A stretch of 12,611 nucleotides of DNA from contig DAOVRE010000017.1 of the NCBI GenBank assembly GCA_030628305.1, positions 1 through 12,611 on the forward strand, in the 5' to 3' direction. Position numbers and translations under genes: made by a program. The notes beneath the pieces are model-generated. The model was not told the DNA's origin, did no database searches, and saw nothing but the letters and a program-made list of their open reading frames with translations. This document shows positions 5,793 to 12,611 of the stretch, piece by piece (the first letter of the stretch is position 1; the number at the start of each line of letters is the position of its first letter). The DNA comes from Candidatus Heimdallarchaeota archaeon (GTDB lineage: Archaea; Asgardarchaeota; Heimdallarchaeia; Heimdallarchaeales; Heimdallarchaeaceae).

Positions 5793-8585
5793 ATGACTTC
5801 AGACAAAATCTTCATTGTACCACACACTCACTGGGATAGAGAATGGTATTTACCTTTTCAAACATTCAGATATAAATTAATCGAGTTAATTGATAATCTT
5901 CTTGAGATTATGGAAGATCAAGATTATTATTTTATGCTTGATGGACAGACTATTGTCCTTGAAGATTATTTAGAAATAAGACCTGAGAAACAAGAAGTTC
6001 TACTTGAGCTGATTCGCAAAGGACGAATAGCAGTTGGTCCATGGTATCTTCTTCCTGATGAATGGTTAGTGGGTGGAGAGAGTATAATTCGTAATCTTGA
6101 AACAAGTTTTGATTTAGCTCAGAAATTTAACATACCCCTGATGGATATAGCTTATCTCCCAGATCAATTTGGACATTCTAGAGCTATTCCTCAAATCATT
6201 ACAGATTTAACTGATTTCAAAGCAGCTGTTCTATGGAGGGGAGTAGGAAAAGAAGTTGTAACAGTTCCTTTTTACTGGAAGAGTCATTCAAAAGCTTCTT
6301 CTTCACTATTCTCAGTTTATATGCCACATGGCTATGGAAATGCTGCTGGATTGTCAGGCGATCCCTCAACTTTCAAAGAAGAATTAAAATCACATATTGA
6401 TGAGCTGTTACAATTTTCCCCTGTTCCAGTGTATCTTCTAATGAATGGTACTGATCACCAACTCCCAAATCCTAGATTAATTAATACAATTAAATTCTAT
6501 ACTGAAGATGATAGATCTATTAAGTTAAGTTTACTTAACGATTTTGTTGAGGGTTTAATCGATGCAGTTAAACAGAATGATTACCTGCCCCAAGAACATA
6601 AAGGTGAATTCAGGTCCTCTGCTACAGCTCCTCTTCTTCAAGATACTTACTCGACACGTATTTGGATTAAGCAATGGAACCAGAAAATAGAGGATCTTCT
6701 AGTTAATTATGTAGAGCCCATAGCTGCAATTATGTGTTTAAATAAGTTTCATAAATATCCTGTGCAATTTATTAATTTAGCATGGAAATGGTTACTCAAA
6801 AACCATACTCATGATGGAATTTGCGGATGCAGTATTGATCAAGTTCATGAAGAAATGAAAACTCGTTTCTTTTGGGCTGAGAGTTTAGCTGAAGGATCTT
6901 TAGATAATGATTTGATATCTCTTAAAAATAATAACATAACAGAAAATAATAGTCAACTACTTGTTTTCAATCCAACGAATAGCGCTGATATTCCCTTACT
7001 GTGTAAATTTTCTGTCCCATCTAATATGCAAGTTCAAAGTATTTTATCAGAAGACAATATAGAATATGAAGTACAACCTTTTGAATTGGACGAAGATATT
7101 ATTTTTGACCTAACAATGAGCCCAATTATGCTTCGTTCAGGATTGAAAATGTTACCTGGAAGGAAGTTGATTGATGATTATTTGAATGAAGCACACATTA
7201 GTGAGACTAGTGATTCAAGTGTTTGTGAAGTTCGATTGATTTTAGGTAAAGAACCCATAGGGGATTTTGATATTGCAGACTTGTTAAAACAAACAAGAGA
7301 ATTGCTAGATAGTAAAAAATACAAAAAATACCACATTAGAGCGACAAGAGGTTCAAAACAGACCTATGGAGCTTTATTGCCTTTACAACCCTTCAGTCTT
7401 AATAGATTCCAAATTAAGCAGAGAAAAGAGATAGCTCTAGCTGATGAAGGTTTTGTTTTCAATAAAAATATTGTAGAAAATGAGTTCTTTGAGTTCAAAT
7501 TTAAACGAGATGGTTCAGTTTCCTTATTTGATAAAAAACAAGATACTCTCTATGATAATATTCACTTTTTTGAAGATTTTGGAGATAGAGGAGACGAATA
7601 TTCTTTTGGTCGTGTTTTACCTGAATTCGCAAAACCACTAAAAGTGAAAAGAAAAATTCTTTCCAATGGTCCATTAGTTTATAAGATAAAACAAACTATG
7701 TTTTTGAAACTTAAGAAAGCGTTAAATGATAAAAGAGATGGAAGAAAAGGAACCGTTCTATTACCAGTTACAACTTATTTTACCTTTCATAAAAACTCAC
7801 CTAAAATTGAATTTAGAACAATATTGACTAACTATGCTAAAGATCATAGGCTTCGAATTTGTTTCGAAACACCATATTATAATCTCCACTCTCTATCTGC
7901 AACTCATTTCGGTGTTATTGAAAGAAAAACTGAACCGATAGGCGATGAAAGTTATGTTGAAGCTGCTTCTGGGATTCAAGCTCATAAAAGGTTTGTTCGG
8001 TTAGAAGACAATAAAGGAAACTCGTCACTTACTTTAATTAACAAAGGTTTACCAGAGATTGAGGTTGTAAAAGGTAAACGCCTAGCTTTAACCCTATTAC
8101 GTTCAGTAGGACATTTGTCAAGATCCGATTTCCCAGAGAGACCTATTCATGCAGGACCATTCTTAGAAACTCCTGGTGCTCAAGAGTTAAACAAAGAATT
8201 TGAATATGAATATAGTATTGTTTTCCACTCAAAAGAAGATCCGATGTATATTTCATCAAATTACGGAGAAGTAGCTTCCCTTAAGCCAAAAAGTGTTGTA
8301 GTAGAAATAAACGAAAAGATTGGTGAGCTCATTCAACCAATAATTAGCGTTGATAATCCATGGATAAGAATATCCTCCTTAAGAAAGAAAGATGGAAAAA
8401 TTCGAGTGACTTTGTACAATCTTGATGAAAATAAACAAAATACGACTTTAATACTAAATGGGAAATTAAAATTCATACAGCAAATGAAAATTGAATGTAT
8501 TATAACAAAACAAAAACAACTTGCCACAAATCAGTTTGAAATGACCTTCAACCCTTTTGAGATAGTAATATTAGAATTTGAATAA
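5793..8585 (+). CDS. Glycoside hydrolase family 38 alpha-mannosidase
   Basis: A retaining, zinc-dependent exo-alpha-mannosidase of 930 residues, close to the length of prokaryotic GH38 enzymes such as E. coli MngB. The N-terminal catalytic domain opens with VPHTHWDREWYLPF (9-22). By analogy with Golgi mannosidase II, the zinc ligands are H13, D15, the nucleophile D124 (LPDQFGHS) and H340 (HTHDGICGCS). GPWYLLPDEWLVGGES (82-97) and GEFRSS (271-276) are also family-typical. The three-helix middle domain is about 280-370 and the beta-rich C-terminal domains follow to 930. There is no signal peptide or membrane segment, so it is cytoplasmic. Substrate could be free mannosides, glycan-derived oligosaccharides or mannosylglycerate; without a linked transporter or kinase this cannot be settled. 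The upstream palindrome suggests its own regulation. Confidence 0.96.
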   Translation: MTSDKIFIVPHTHWDREWYLPFQTFRYKLIELIDNLLEIMEDQDYYFMLDGQTIVLEDYLEIRPEKQEVLLELIRKGRIAVGPWYLLPDEWLVGGESIIRNLETSFDLAQKFNIPLMDIAYLPDQFGHSRAIPQIITDLTDFKAAVLWRGVGKEVVTVPFYWKSHSKASSSLFSVYMPHGYGNAAGLSGDPSTFKEELKSHIDELLQFSPVPVYLLMNGTDHQLPNPRLINTIKFYTEDDRSIKLSLLNDFVEGLIDAVKQNDYLPQEHKGEFRSSATAPLLQDTYSTRIWIKQWNQKIEDLLVNYVEPIAAIMCLNKFHKYPVQFINLAWKWLLKNHTHDGICGCSIDQVHEEMKTRFFWAESLAEGSLDNDLISLKNNNITENNSQLLVFNPTNSADIPLLCKFSVPSNMQVQSILSEDNIEYEVQPFELDEDIIFDLTMSPIMLRSGLKMLPGRKLIDDYLNEAHISETSDSSVCEVRLILGKEPIGDFDIADLLKQTRELLDSKKYKKYHIRATRGSKQTYGALLPLQPFSLNRFQIKQRKEIALADEGFVFNKNIVENEFFEFKFKRDGSVSLFDKKQDTLYDNIHFFEDFGDRGDEYSFGRVLPEFAKPLKVKRKILSNGPLVYKIKQTMFLKLKKALNDKRDGRKGTVLLPVTTYFTFHKNSPKIEFRTILTNYAKDHRLRICFETPYYNLHSLSATHFGVIERKTEPIGDESYVEAASGIQAHKRFVRLEDNKGNSSLTLINKGLPEIEVVKGKRLALTLLRSVGHLSRSDFPERPIHAGPFLETPGAQELNKEFEYEYSIVFHSKEDPMYISSNYGEVASLKPKSVVVEINEKIGELIQPIISVDNPWIRISSLRKKDGKIRVTLYNLDENKQNTTLILNGKLKFIQQMKIECIITKQKQLATNQFEMTFNPFEIVILEFE

Positions 8586-8606
8586 AGCTGTTTCCTTTGA
8601 GAAAAG

Positions 8607-8614
8607 TTTATATC
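8607..8614 (+). promoter_or_regulatory. BRE/TATA, leaderless promoter of the small membrane protein
   Basis: GAAAAG (8601-8606) plus TTTATATC is centred 26 bases before the ATG at 8636, with no Shine-Dalgarno sequence between. This is the clearest archaeal leaderless promoter in the window. Confidence 0.7.
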
Positions 8615-8635
8615 ATTTCCACTTAACTTATCTTA

Positions 8636-8959
8636 ATGGTTGAACAAGTTACTCTAGTACAAACAGAGACATCAGAGAAGAATCTTTCAGATTCAGTTAT
8701 GGTTTCTCTAATAGGTTCTGGAATAGTTTTAGGTTACTTCATAGCCTGTTTTGCTGCATTAATATATGTATTGTGGCTGATTACAAATATCTATGAGCTA
8801 TTGGTGGGCCTGTCAATCTTCTATGACTTAATACTATACTCATCAATCTGGATGGGATTGTTTTTTGCTATTGTTTTCTTAGCAATAAATATCTTTGCTA
8901 TATTCTTAGTTATTTTTATCATAAGACTAATCATAAAAACTTTTAAGAATAAATCATAG
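8636..8959 (+). CDS. Small hypothetical membrane protein
   Basis: A 107-residue protein of unknown function. Residues 1-20 are polar and acidic. Hydrophobic segments lie at about 22-50 and 70-100, with a shorter one near 54-68, so two or three membrane helices are expected. The short tail (KTFKNKS) is basic, which places it in the cytoplasm. No motif residues such as Cys or His clusters stand out. It starts 50 bases after the mannosidase but has its own strong leaderless promoter, so co-transcription with the enzyme is not needed. Its stop is only 18 bases from the converging stop of the permease gene. Its reality rests on the promoter, the hydrophobic pattern and the absence of any better frame. 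Confidence 0.78.
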   Translation: MVEQVTLVQTETSEKNLSDSVMVSLIGSGIVLGYFIACFAALIYVLWLITNIYELLVGLSIFYDLILYSSIWMGLFFAIVFLAINIFAIFLVIFIIRLIIKTFKNKS

Positions 8960-8974
8960 TCTTGTTTAGTTGCC

Positions 8975-8995
8975 TTTCTATTTTTGTTTTTCTTT
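8975..8995 (+). terminator. T-rich terminator of the small membrane protein gene
   Basis: A plus-strand tract of T-runs (TTTCTATTTTTGTTTTTCTT) begins 16 bases after the stop at 8959. It has no hairpin, the usual archaeal form. It overlaps the last codons of the opposing permease gene, whose Lys/Gln-rich tail it encodes on the other strand. Confidence 0.5.
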
Positions 8996-10684
8996 ACGAT
9001 AAAAGATAAATAATCCAAGACTAACTAGTACTGTTAAGAATATTCCGAATACAATTAACCATTTCCACCAGATGTAGCTGTTGGCCCAACATAAGCAAAT
9101 TGCTGCAACGGAAAGAGTCATAAGAATAGCAATTGGCGCTGTCTTCTTTATCACTTCTCCTTCAATTCCAACTTGATCGATTACAGCTGCTGCATTCTGT
9201 ATTTTAGCAGGAGATAGAACTGATGCAAGTCCTCCTCCAATCCCATTAGCTGTGCCAACTGCTAAAGCACTTATCCCTAAAGCAGCTGCAGTCTCTGCAT
9301 GGAGGTTTGTAAACATTGCAATTGCTGAAGTTTCAGAACCACTAATAAAACCTGCAAATAATCCGATAAATGGAGCTATTAGAGGATACATGTTCCCAAA
9401 AACAGCTGCTGAGGTCAAAGCAAGTATATTTACCATATTGTTATTAGAAAACTTATACCAATTTTGTGAGATAATGCTTCCATCCATAATTATGTTTGAA
9501 TACCTTGTTCCTGAATAAATTATGATGTAAGCTATTGCGAAGAAGATAGCTGCAGCATAAACAGGTCTGAATGATCTTTTAATCCAGACCTTCATTGTTT
9601 GCTTTCCTCTACCTAAGATTGGGATTGAGCAGATAGTTGCTATTAGAACCCAAAAATAAGCATGAGAGAATATTGCAGTGTTTATCGTAATTTCTCCAAG
9701 AGTAATTGCTAGGGGAAGTGAAGAATGTAGAAATGTGTATATTGGAGGGATAAGATTTGTTATCATAACAAAACCGATAAGGAAGAGCCAAGGTGATAAA
9801 GCTTTGATCAATGACATAGATTTATCTGTTTTTTTCTCTTCATCTGTGAGAACACTTGCATCTATGATTTTAATTTTCTTTATTAATGCAACAATAATCA
9901 AGCTCATTGCTGTAACTATTCCTGCAATTACTCCAGTTAGAAGAACTAAGACTTCAGCAAAAGAATTGCCTAATGGTAAGAGAGTTAAAAGATTAGTGCC
10001 TAAAGCAGTCATACCAGCTGTTAATCCGCCTATCAGTCCAAACAATAGCCCATCTTTACTAAATAGAAGTTTCTTTCCACCAGCTAACCATAACATACCC
10101 ATTGCAATTCCTAAAGTAACCAATGGCATATAATATGAGAATGCTCGTCCTGATTCAACTAAAGTTATTCCCATGAAATCTGCAAAGACTGATGCAGGGA
10201 CAGCTAGAAGTGCATAAGTACATAGAGGGTCATAACCTATAGCTGGTAGAGCTACAGAAGCAAAAGCAGAGTATCCCATAGCTGCTAATACGGGAGGTAA
10301 CATAGTTATTGGAGTTGCTCCTATTGATACTAAAAAGGTTCCAAGAGCTAAATTAATGATCATGATTTGAAAGGCTTGATTCCCTCCACCAATTTTCTTA
10401 AAAGACACTACTAGTTTTGCTAAAGCTCCAGTTTTTTGCATATAAGTCATCATCAAAATAGAAGTCAATACCATTAAGGAAATGGGGAATGATTTTATTA
10501 TCCCAGCTAGTGATACGATAAACGCTACTTTCCAATCTGTATTAAAATAGAAAATGCTTAGGAGTAGAACAATAACAAAGATTATGGTTCCAACCATGTC
10601 TGCTTTAAACTTAAAGAATATGAGTAGAACAATACCAATGAAGAAGGGTATTAGGATTAATAGTACATCTATTGCTAAACTCAT
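8978..10684 (-). CDS. L-lactate permease (LctP/LldP) family transporter
   Basis: A 568-residue membrane protein with about 13-14 hydrophobic segments, the length of E. coli LldP (551). These carriers import lactate or related 2-hydroxy acids with protons. Numbering from the longer TTG-initiated frame (two residues more), the C-terminal family signature is clear. It comprises PFIGLFAGFISGSETSAIAMF (439-460), matching the GVFLTGSDTSSNALF region of LldP. Then come TANGIGGGLASVLSPAKI (480-497), matching the AAN-x-GG-x-SP-x-I region, and AAAVIDQVG. Conserved Asn/Gly around GATPITMLPP (124-133) also fits. The frame can be opened by TTG at 10690, but ATG 10684 is preferred because a TATA box lies 26 bases before it. 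Divergence from bacterial members leaves the exact substrate open; no lactate dehydrogenase is adjacent. Confidence 0.9.
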   Translation of the reverse strand: MSLAIDVLLILIPFFIGIVLLIFFKFKADMVGTIIFVIVLLLSIFYFNTDWKVAFIVSLAGIIKSFPISLMVLTSILMMTYMQKTGALAKLVVSFKKIGGGNQAFQIMIINLALGTFLVSIGATPITMLPPVLAAMGYSAFASVALPAIGYDPLCTYALLAVPASVFADFMGITLVESGRAFSYYMPLVTLGIAMGMLWLAGGKKLLFSKDGLLFGLIGGLTAGMTALGTNLLTLLPLGNSFAEVLVLLTGVIAGIVTAMSLIIVALIKKIKIIDASVLTDEEKKTDKSMSLIKALSPWLFLIGFVMITNLIPPIYTFLHSSLPLAITLGEITINTAIFSHAYFWVLIATICSIPILGRGKQTMKVWIKRSFRPVYAAAIFFAIAYIIIYSGTRYSNIIMDGSIISQNWYKFSNNNMVNILALTSAAVFGNMYPLIAPFIGLFAGFISGSETSAIAMFTNLHAETAAALGISALAVGTANGIGGGLASVLSPAKIQNAAAVIDQVGIEGEVIKKTAPIAILMTLSVAAICLCWANSYIWWKWLIVFGIFLTVLVSLGLFIFYRKEKQK

Positions 10685-10706
10685 TAGCAATAAGAATTTT
10701 GACGTG

Positions 10707-10714
10707 CATAAAAG
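10707..10714 (-). promoter_or_regulatory. TATA box, leaderless promoter of the lactate permease
   Basis: Minus-strand CTTTTATG is centred 26 bases before ATG 10684. There is no Shine-Dalgarno sequence. The spacing supports ATG 10684 over the TTG six bases upstream. Confidence 0.5.
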
Positions 10715-10737
10715 ATTTTTCTAATAAATAGAAAAAG

Positions 10738-10762
10738 AGATTCAATTGGGACTTGTGAATCT
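10738..10762. repeat. Inverted repeat between divergent promoters
   Basis: AGATTCA (10738-10744) and TGAATCT (10756-10762) are perfect inverted seven-base arms separated by 11 bases, with their centres about 18 bases apart. The right arm touches the TATA box of the ferritin-like gene, and the repeat lies about 25 bases beyond the permease TATA box. It could be an operator for one or both genes. Confidence 0.4.
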
Positions 10763-10771
10763 TTATATATA
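10762..10771 (+). promoter_or_regulatory. TATA box of the ferritin-like gene
   Basis: TTTATATATA places transcription near 10792 and gives a leader of about 28 bases that carries GGTG (10810-10813), six bases before ATG 10820. Confidence 0.6.
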
Positions 10772-10819
10772 TTATATTCAAAGTAGCCTCGAATTATAGA
10801 TATTTGACTGGTGCAATTT

Positions 10820-11302
10820 ATGAGTAAAGAAGAAAGATTGGCATTCTTTGAAGAACAAATTGAAGTAGAAAAGAAAATTGTCGAAACAGCTAATAGAATT
10901 GTGAAAGGAGTAAAAAACCCCTTAGTACGAGAGATGATACTGGCTGTTGCCTTAGATTCACAAAAACATGAAACAATGCTTTGTGCTCTTCGTGATAGAT
11001 TAACTCTGCCCTCTCCAGCTATAGACGAGACTGTTGCTGATGAGATAGCTGAAGCAATTCAAGAACATATAGACTTGGAAGCAAAAGCATTAAGTCAATA
11101 CAAAAATTTCCTTGATAACCTGTGTTGTTCTGATGATAAAGAAAAAATCGTTATTAAAGCAATTTATGAAGATGAACTCAGACATCATGAACTGCTTAGA
11201 TGGATATTCAAAACTATAGTTGAAAAGGAAACTCTAATAGAAGAAGATGTTTGGGATGACATGTGGAAAGATGCTTTTACTCACGGTACTCCTGGTGGAT
11301 AA
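10820..11302 (+). CDS. Ferritin-like four-helix protein
   Basis: A 160-residue cytoplasmic protein with the four-helix ferritin-like pattern. Helix 1 (about 3-28) carries EEQIEVEKKIVE. Helix 2 (33-60) has D46 and H50 (ALDSQKHETML). Helix 3 (69-99) has E82 and E87 (QEHIDLEAKAL). Helix 4 (105-137) has E117-D-E119-x2-H122 (EDELRHHELLRW). This matches the two-metal site of ferritin-like and rubrerythrin-like proteins. The canonical helix-2 Glu three residues before the His is Ser47 here, however, with Asp46 one position earlier. There is no rubredoxin domain. Iron oxidation, peroxide handling or simple metal storage are all possible. ATG 10820 is chosen over GTG 10811, because GGTG overlapping that GTG is itself a well-spaced ribosome site. 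It is divergent from the permease gene. Confidence 0.85.
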   Translation: MSKEERLAFFEEQIEVEKKIVETANRIVKGVKNPLVREMILAVALDSQKHETMLCALRDRLTLPSPAIDETVADEIAEAIQEHIDLEAKALSQYKNFLDNLCCSDDKEKIVIKAIYEDELRHHELLRWIFKTIVEKETLIEEDVWDDMWKDAFTHGTPGG

Positions 11303-11319
11303 AGTATCTTAAACATTAG

Positions 11320-11347
11320 TTCTTCTTATCTTATCTTTTATTTTTAT
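11320..11347 (+). terminator. T-rich terminator of the ferritin-like gene
   Basis: An intermittently T-rich tract begins about 18 bases after the stop at 11302 (TTCTTCTTATCTTATCTTTT and on) and runs into the TATA region of the next gene. No hairpin is present. Confidence 0.45.
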
Positions 11348-11353
11348 AGGTAT

Positions 11354-11363
11354 AAGTATTTAA
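11354..11363 (+). promoter_or_regulatory. TATA box, leaderless promoter of the flavoprotein gene
   Basis: AAGTATTTAA is centred about 27 bases before ATG 11386. No ribosome site lies between, so the mRNA probably begins at the ATG. Confidence 0.45.
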
Positions 11364-11385
11364 TTACATCTAAATAATATTAGTC

Positions 11386-12150
11386 ATGAAAATCGTTGCT
11401 ATCAATGGTAGCCATCGTGGCGCTAAAGGTTATACTCATTTCTTAATTGAGAAAATTTTTACTGGAGCAAAAGATAATGGCGCGATATGTGAATCTATTC
11501 CCCTTGCGAACTATAAAATTGAGAGGTGTTTAGGTTGCAAACATTGTCAAAGTAAAGATGGATTATTAAATTGTGTTTATAGCAAAAAGGATGATGTTGC
11601 AGCTATTTTTAAGAAGATTGAGGAAGCAGATCTTGTCATCTATGCATCTCCAGTTTATATTTTCAATATTTCAGGACTTCTAAAAATATTTTTTGAACGT
11701 TTTTATGGAACATGTAAAGCCCAGGATTTAAAACTAACTAAAAGTGGTCTATTATTTCACCATGTTAACAAAAAAATCAACTCAAAACCATTTGTAGCCT
11801 TAATCTGCTCAGATAATATCGAACCTAAAACTACCCAAACATCCATCATGTATTTCAAGAGATTTGCTGAATTTTTAGATGCACCAATAAGGGGTATGCT
11901 TACATGTCAAGGAGGTATTCTAGCGGGGCATGGCAAGAATAAAAAAAAGGAAAACCAGTTTCCAAGAATATTCTCTGTTTATAAAGCTCTTACACAAGCA
12001 GGGGTCGAACTAGCACTCCAAAGCAAGATTACCTCCACTACACAAAAAAAAGTAAACCAACAAATTATACCTATTCCACGATTTATTTTCAACTTGAAAC
12101 CAATTAAGAAAATAATACTGAAAAAAGCTCAAGAAATGAGAACTGTTTAG
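11386..12150 (+). CDS. Flavodoxin-fold FMN protein with four-cysteine cluster
   Basis: A 254-residue protein of the NADPH-dependent FMN reductase / iron-sulfur flavoprotein group, probably an electron-transfer or quinone/nitro-type reductase in the cytoplasm. The FMN phosphate loop is GSHRGAKGYT (8-17), after the first strand MKIVAI. The second FMN contact is ASPVYIFNISG (87-97), followed by ERFYG. Cysteines C48-x2-C51-x2-C54-x8-C63 sit where Isf proteins carry their [4Fe-4S] motif; the last spacing is slightly longer than the compact form, so cluster binding is likely but not certain. Residues 222-254 form a basic, Pro/Ile-rich extension (IIPIPRFIFNLKPIKKIILKK cut short here) beyond the fold, possibly for membrane or partner contact. 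A leaderless promoter lies just upstream, and the gene converges on the acyl-CoA ligase. Confidence 0.88.
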   Translation: MKIVAINGSHRGAKGYTHFLIEKIFTGAKDNGAICESIPLANYKIERCLGCKHCQSKDGLLNCVYSKKDDVAAIFKKIEEADLVIYASPVYIFNISGLLKIFFERFYGTCKAQDLKLTKSGLLFHHVNKKINSKPFVALICSDNIEPKTTQTSIMYFKRFAEFLDAPIRGMLTCQGGILAGHGKNKKKENQFPRIFSVYKALTQAGVELALQSKITSTTQKKVNQQIIPIPRFIFNLKPIKKIILKKAQEMRTV

Positions 12151-12157
12151 AAAGTAA

Positions 12158-12226
12158 CTAGTTTCACTAATCAATTTTAAAAACTAGATAAAACAAAAAT
12201 AGAAAAATAAAAGAAAAGAAAAGAGA
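12158..12226. terminator. Convergent terminator region with stem and minus-strand T-rich tract
   Basis: CTAGTTT (12158-12164) and AAACTAG (12181-12187) can pair as a seven-base stem with a 16-base loop, just after the flavoprotein stop. On the minus strand, the stretch 12226-12189 is a run of T clusters following the acyl-CoA ligase stop, a typical archaeal terminator. The stem is A+T-rich and its role is less sure than that of the T tract. Confidence 0.5.
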
Positions 12227-12611
12227 TTAACTCTTTATTGCCTTTTTAGTCATTTCAGGAGAAACAGATTTACTATCTGGAACAGAAACATCTGTTCTTA
12301 ATAATTTTCTCAAGACTTTTCCAACTGGAGATCTAGGCAACTCATCCCTATATTCGATTATTTTAGGGATTTTGTATGGTGCAAGTTGTTCTTTACAGAA
12401 TTCTTTAATTTCTAATTGAGTAAGTTCTTTGCTACCAGATTCAGCTACTAAAACTGCTTTAACCATCTCTCCAGTTTCAGTTTTAGATTGAACAACAGCG
12501 ACCATGTTGATGTCAGGATGGGTATACAAAACGTCTTCTACTTCGTTTGGCCATACTTTGTAACCAGAAACGCTAATCATATCCTTTGCTCGATCAACAA
12601 TAGAGAAGTAA
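12227..12611 (-). CDS. AMP-forming acyl-CoA synthetase, C-terminal part (runs off right edge)
   Basis: The final 127 residues of an ANL-superfamily ligase, which activates a carboxylic acid with ATP and CoA. The frame is open to the right edge; the ATG at 12580 is internal, since FSIVDRAKDMISVSGYKVWP crosses it. That block is the hinge motif A8 (DR-x-KD and SGYKVWPNEVE) between the two domains. The mobile C-terminal domain follows: HPDINMVAVV, VKAVLV, LAPYKIPK, then SPVGKVLRKLLR (84-95 when numbered from 12580) with the catalytic adenylation Lys. These features match long- or medium-chain fatty acid CoA ligases. The substrate cannot be read from this portion. After residue 96 there is a short polar tail ending at a TAA. 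Confidence 0.95.
   Translation of the reverse strand, partial: YFSIVDRAKDMISVSGYKVWPNEVEDVLYTHPDINMVAVVQSKTETGEMVKAVLVAESGSKELTQLEIKEFCKEQLAPYKIPKIIEYRDELPRSPVGKVLRKLLRTDVSVPDSKSVSPEMTKKAIKS

Noticed and set aside
9678..10133. A 151-residue plus-strand frame opposite the lactate permease
   Set aside because: It lies wholly antisense to a clearly conserved transporter, has no ribosome site or promoter, and reads as the low-complexity mirror of membrane-helix codons.
12581..12611. Treating ATG 12580 as the start of a 117-residue protein
   Set aside because: The frame stays open to the edge and encodes FSIVDRAKD, part of the conserved hinge motif, so the gene is cut by the window and does not start here.
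1..12611. CRISPR array, insertion-sequence ends or attachment site
   Set aside because: No regularly spaced direct repeats, no transposase or integrase frame, and no flanked tRNA were seen. The only short tandem repeats (630-669) are explained by simple purine-rich sequence.

Overview
The window looks like a chromosomal segment of an archaeon. By eye it is A+T-rich (about one third G+C). Several genes have an archaeal TATA box centred 25-27 bases before an unadorned start codon, which implies leaderless mRNAs, and others have a short GGTG/GAGGT ribosome site. Many genes end in T-rich tracts rather than strong hairpins. A helix-hairpin-helix protein with an N-terminal helical repeat, zinc-ribbon membrane proteins, and small wHTH- or PCI-like proteins would fit an Asgard archaeon, but no phylogenetic marker gene is present and that placement is inference.

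Left third (1-4533): five genes on the minus strand, mostly with their own promoters. In plus-strand order they are the N-terminus of a secreted Kelch-repeat protein that runs off the left edge, a 103-residue unknown protein, a 308-residue protein with a Cys/His zinc site and a probable C-terminal winged helix, a PAQR/hemolysin III membrane protein, and a 547-residue two-part membrane protein with a cytoplasmic zinc ribbon. Between the Kelch gene and the 103-residue gene (324-660) lies a G+C-rich block of unknown nature, followed by what may be a broken plus-strand gene end.

Middle (4742-8959): plus-strand genes. A 58-residue ORF resembles the start of its downstream neighbour, which is a 224-residue protein with TPR-like helices and a C-terminal helix-hairpin-helix domain. 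Next are a GH38 alpha-mannosidase with all expected zinc and nucleophile residues, and a small leaderless membrane protein.

Right third (8978-12611): a lactate-permease-family transporter (minus) is divergent from a ferritin-like protein (plus), and an inverted repeat lies between their promoters. A flavodoxin-fold FMN protein with a four-cysteine cluster follows. It converges on the C-terminal end of an AMP-forming acyl-CoA synthetase that enters from the right edge.

The recognisable genes suggest heterotrophy on mannosides, lactate or related short organic acids, and acyl-CoA-activated acids, with redox or iron proteins beside them. There is no large obvious operon, and genes mostly seem to be transcribed singly. 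I found no tRNA, rRNA, CRISPR array or intact insertion sequence. No defence or other clearly new system is evident. The least explained items are the 441-580 block, the pair of related genes at 4742-5705, and the two zinc-site proteins at 1117-2043 and 2890-4533.
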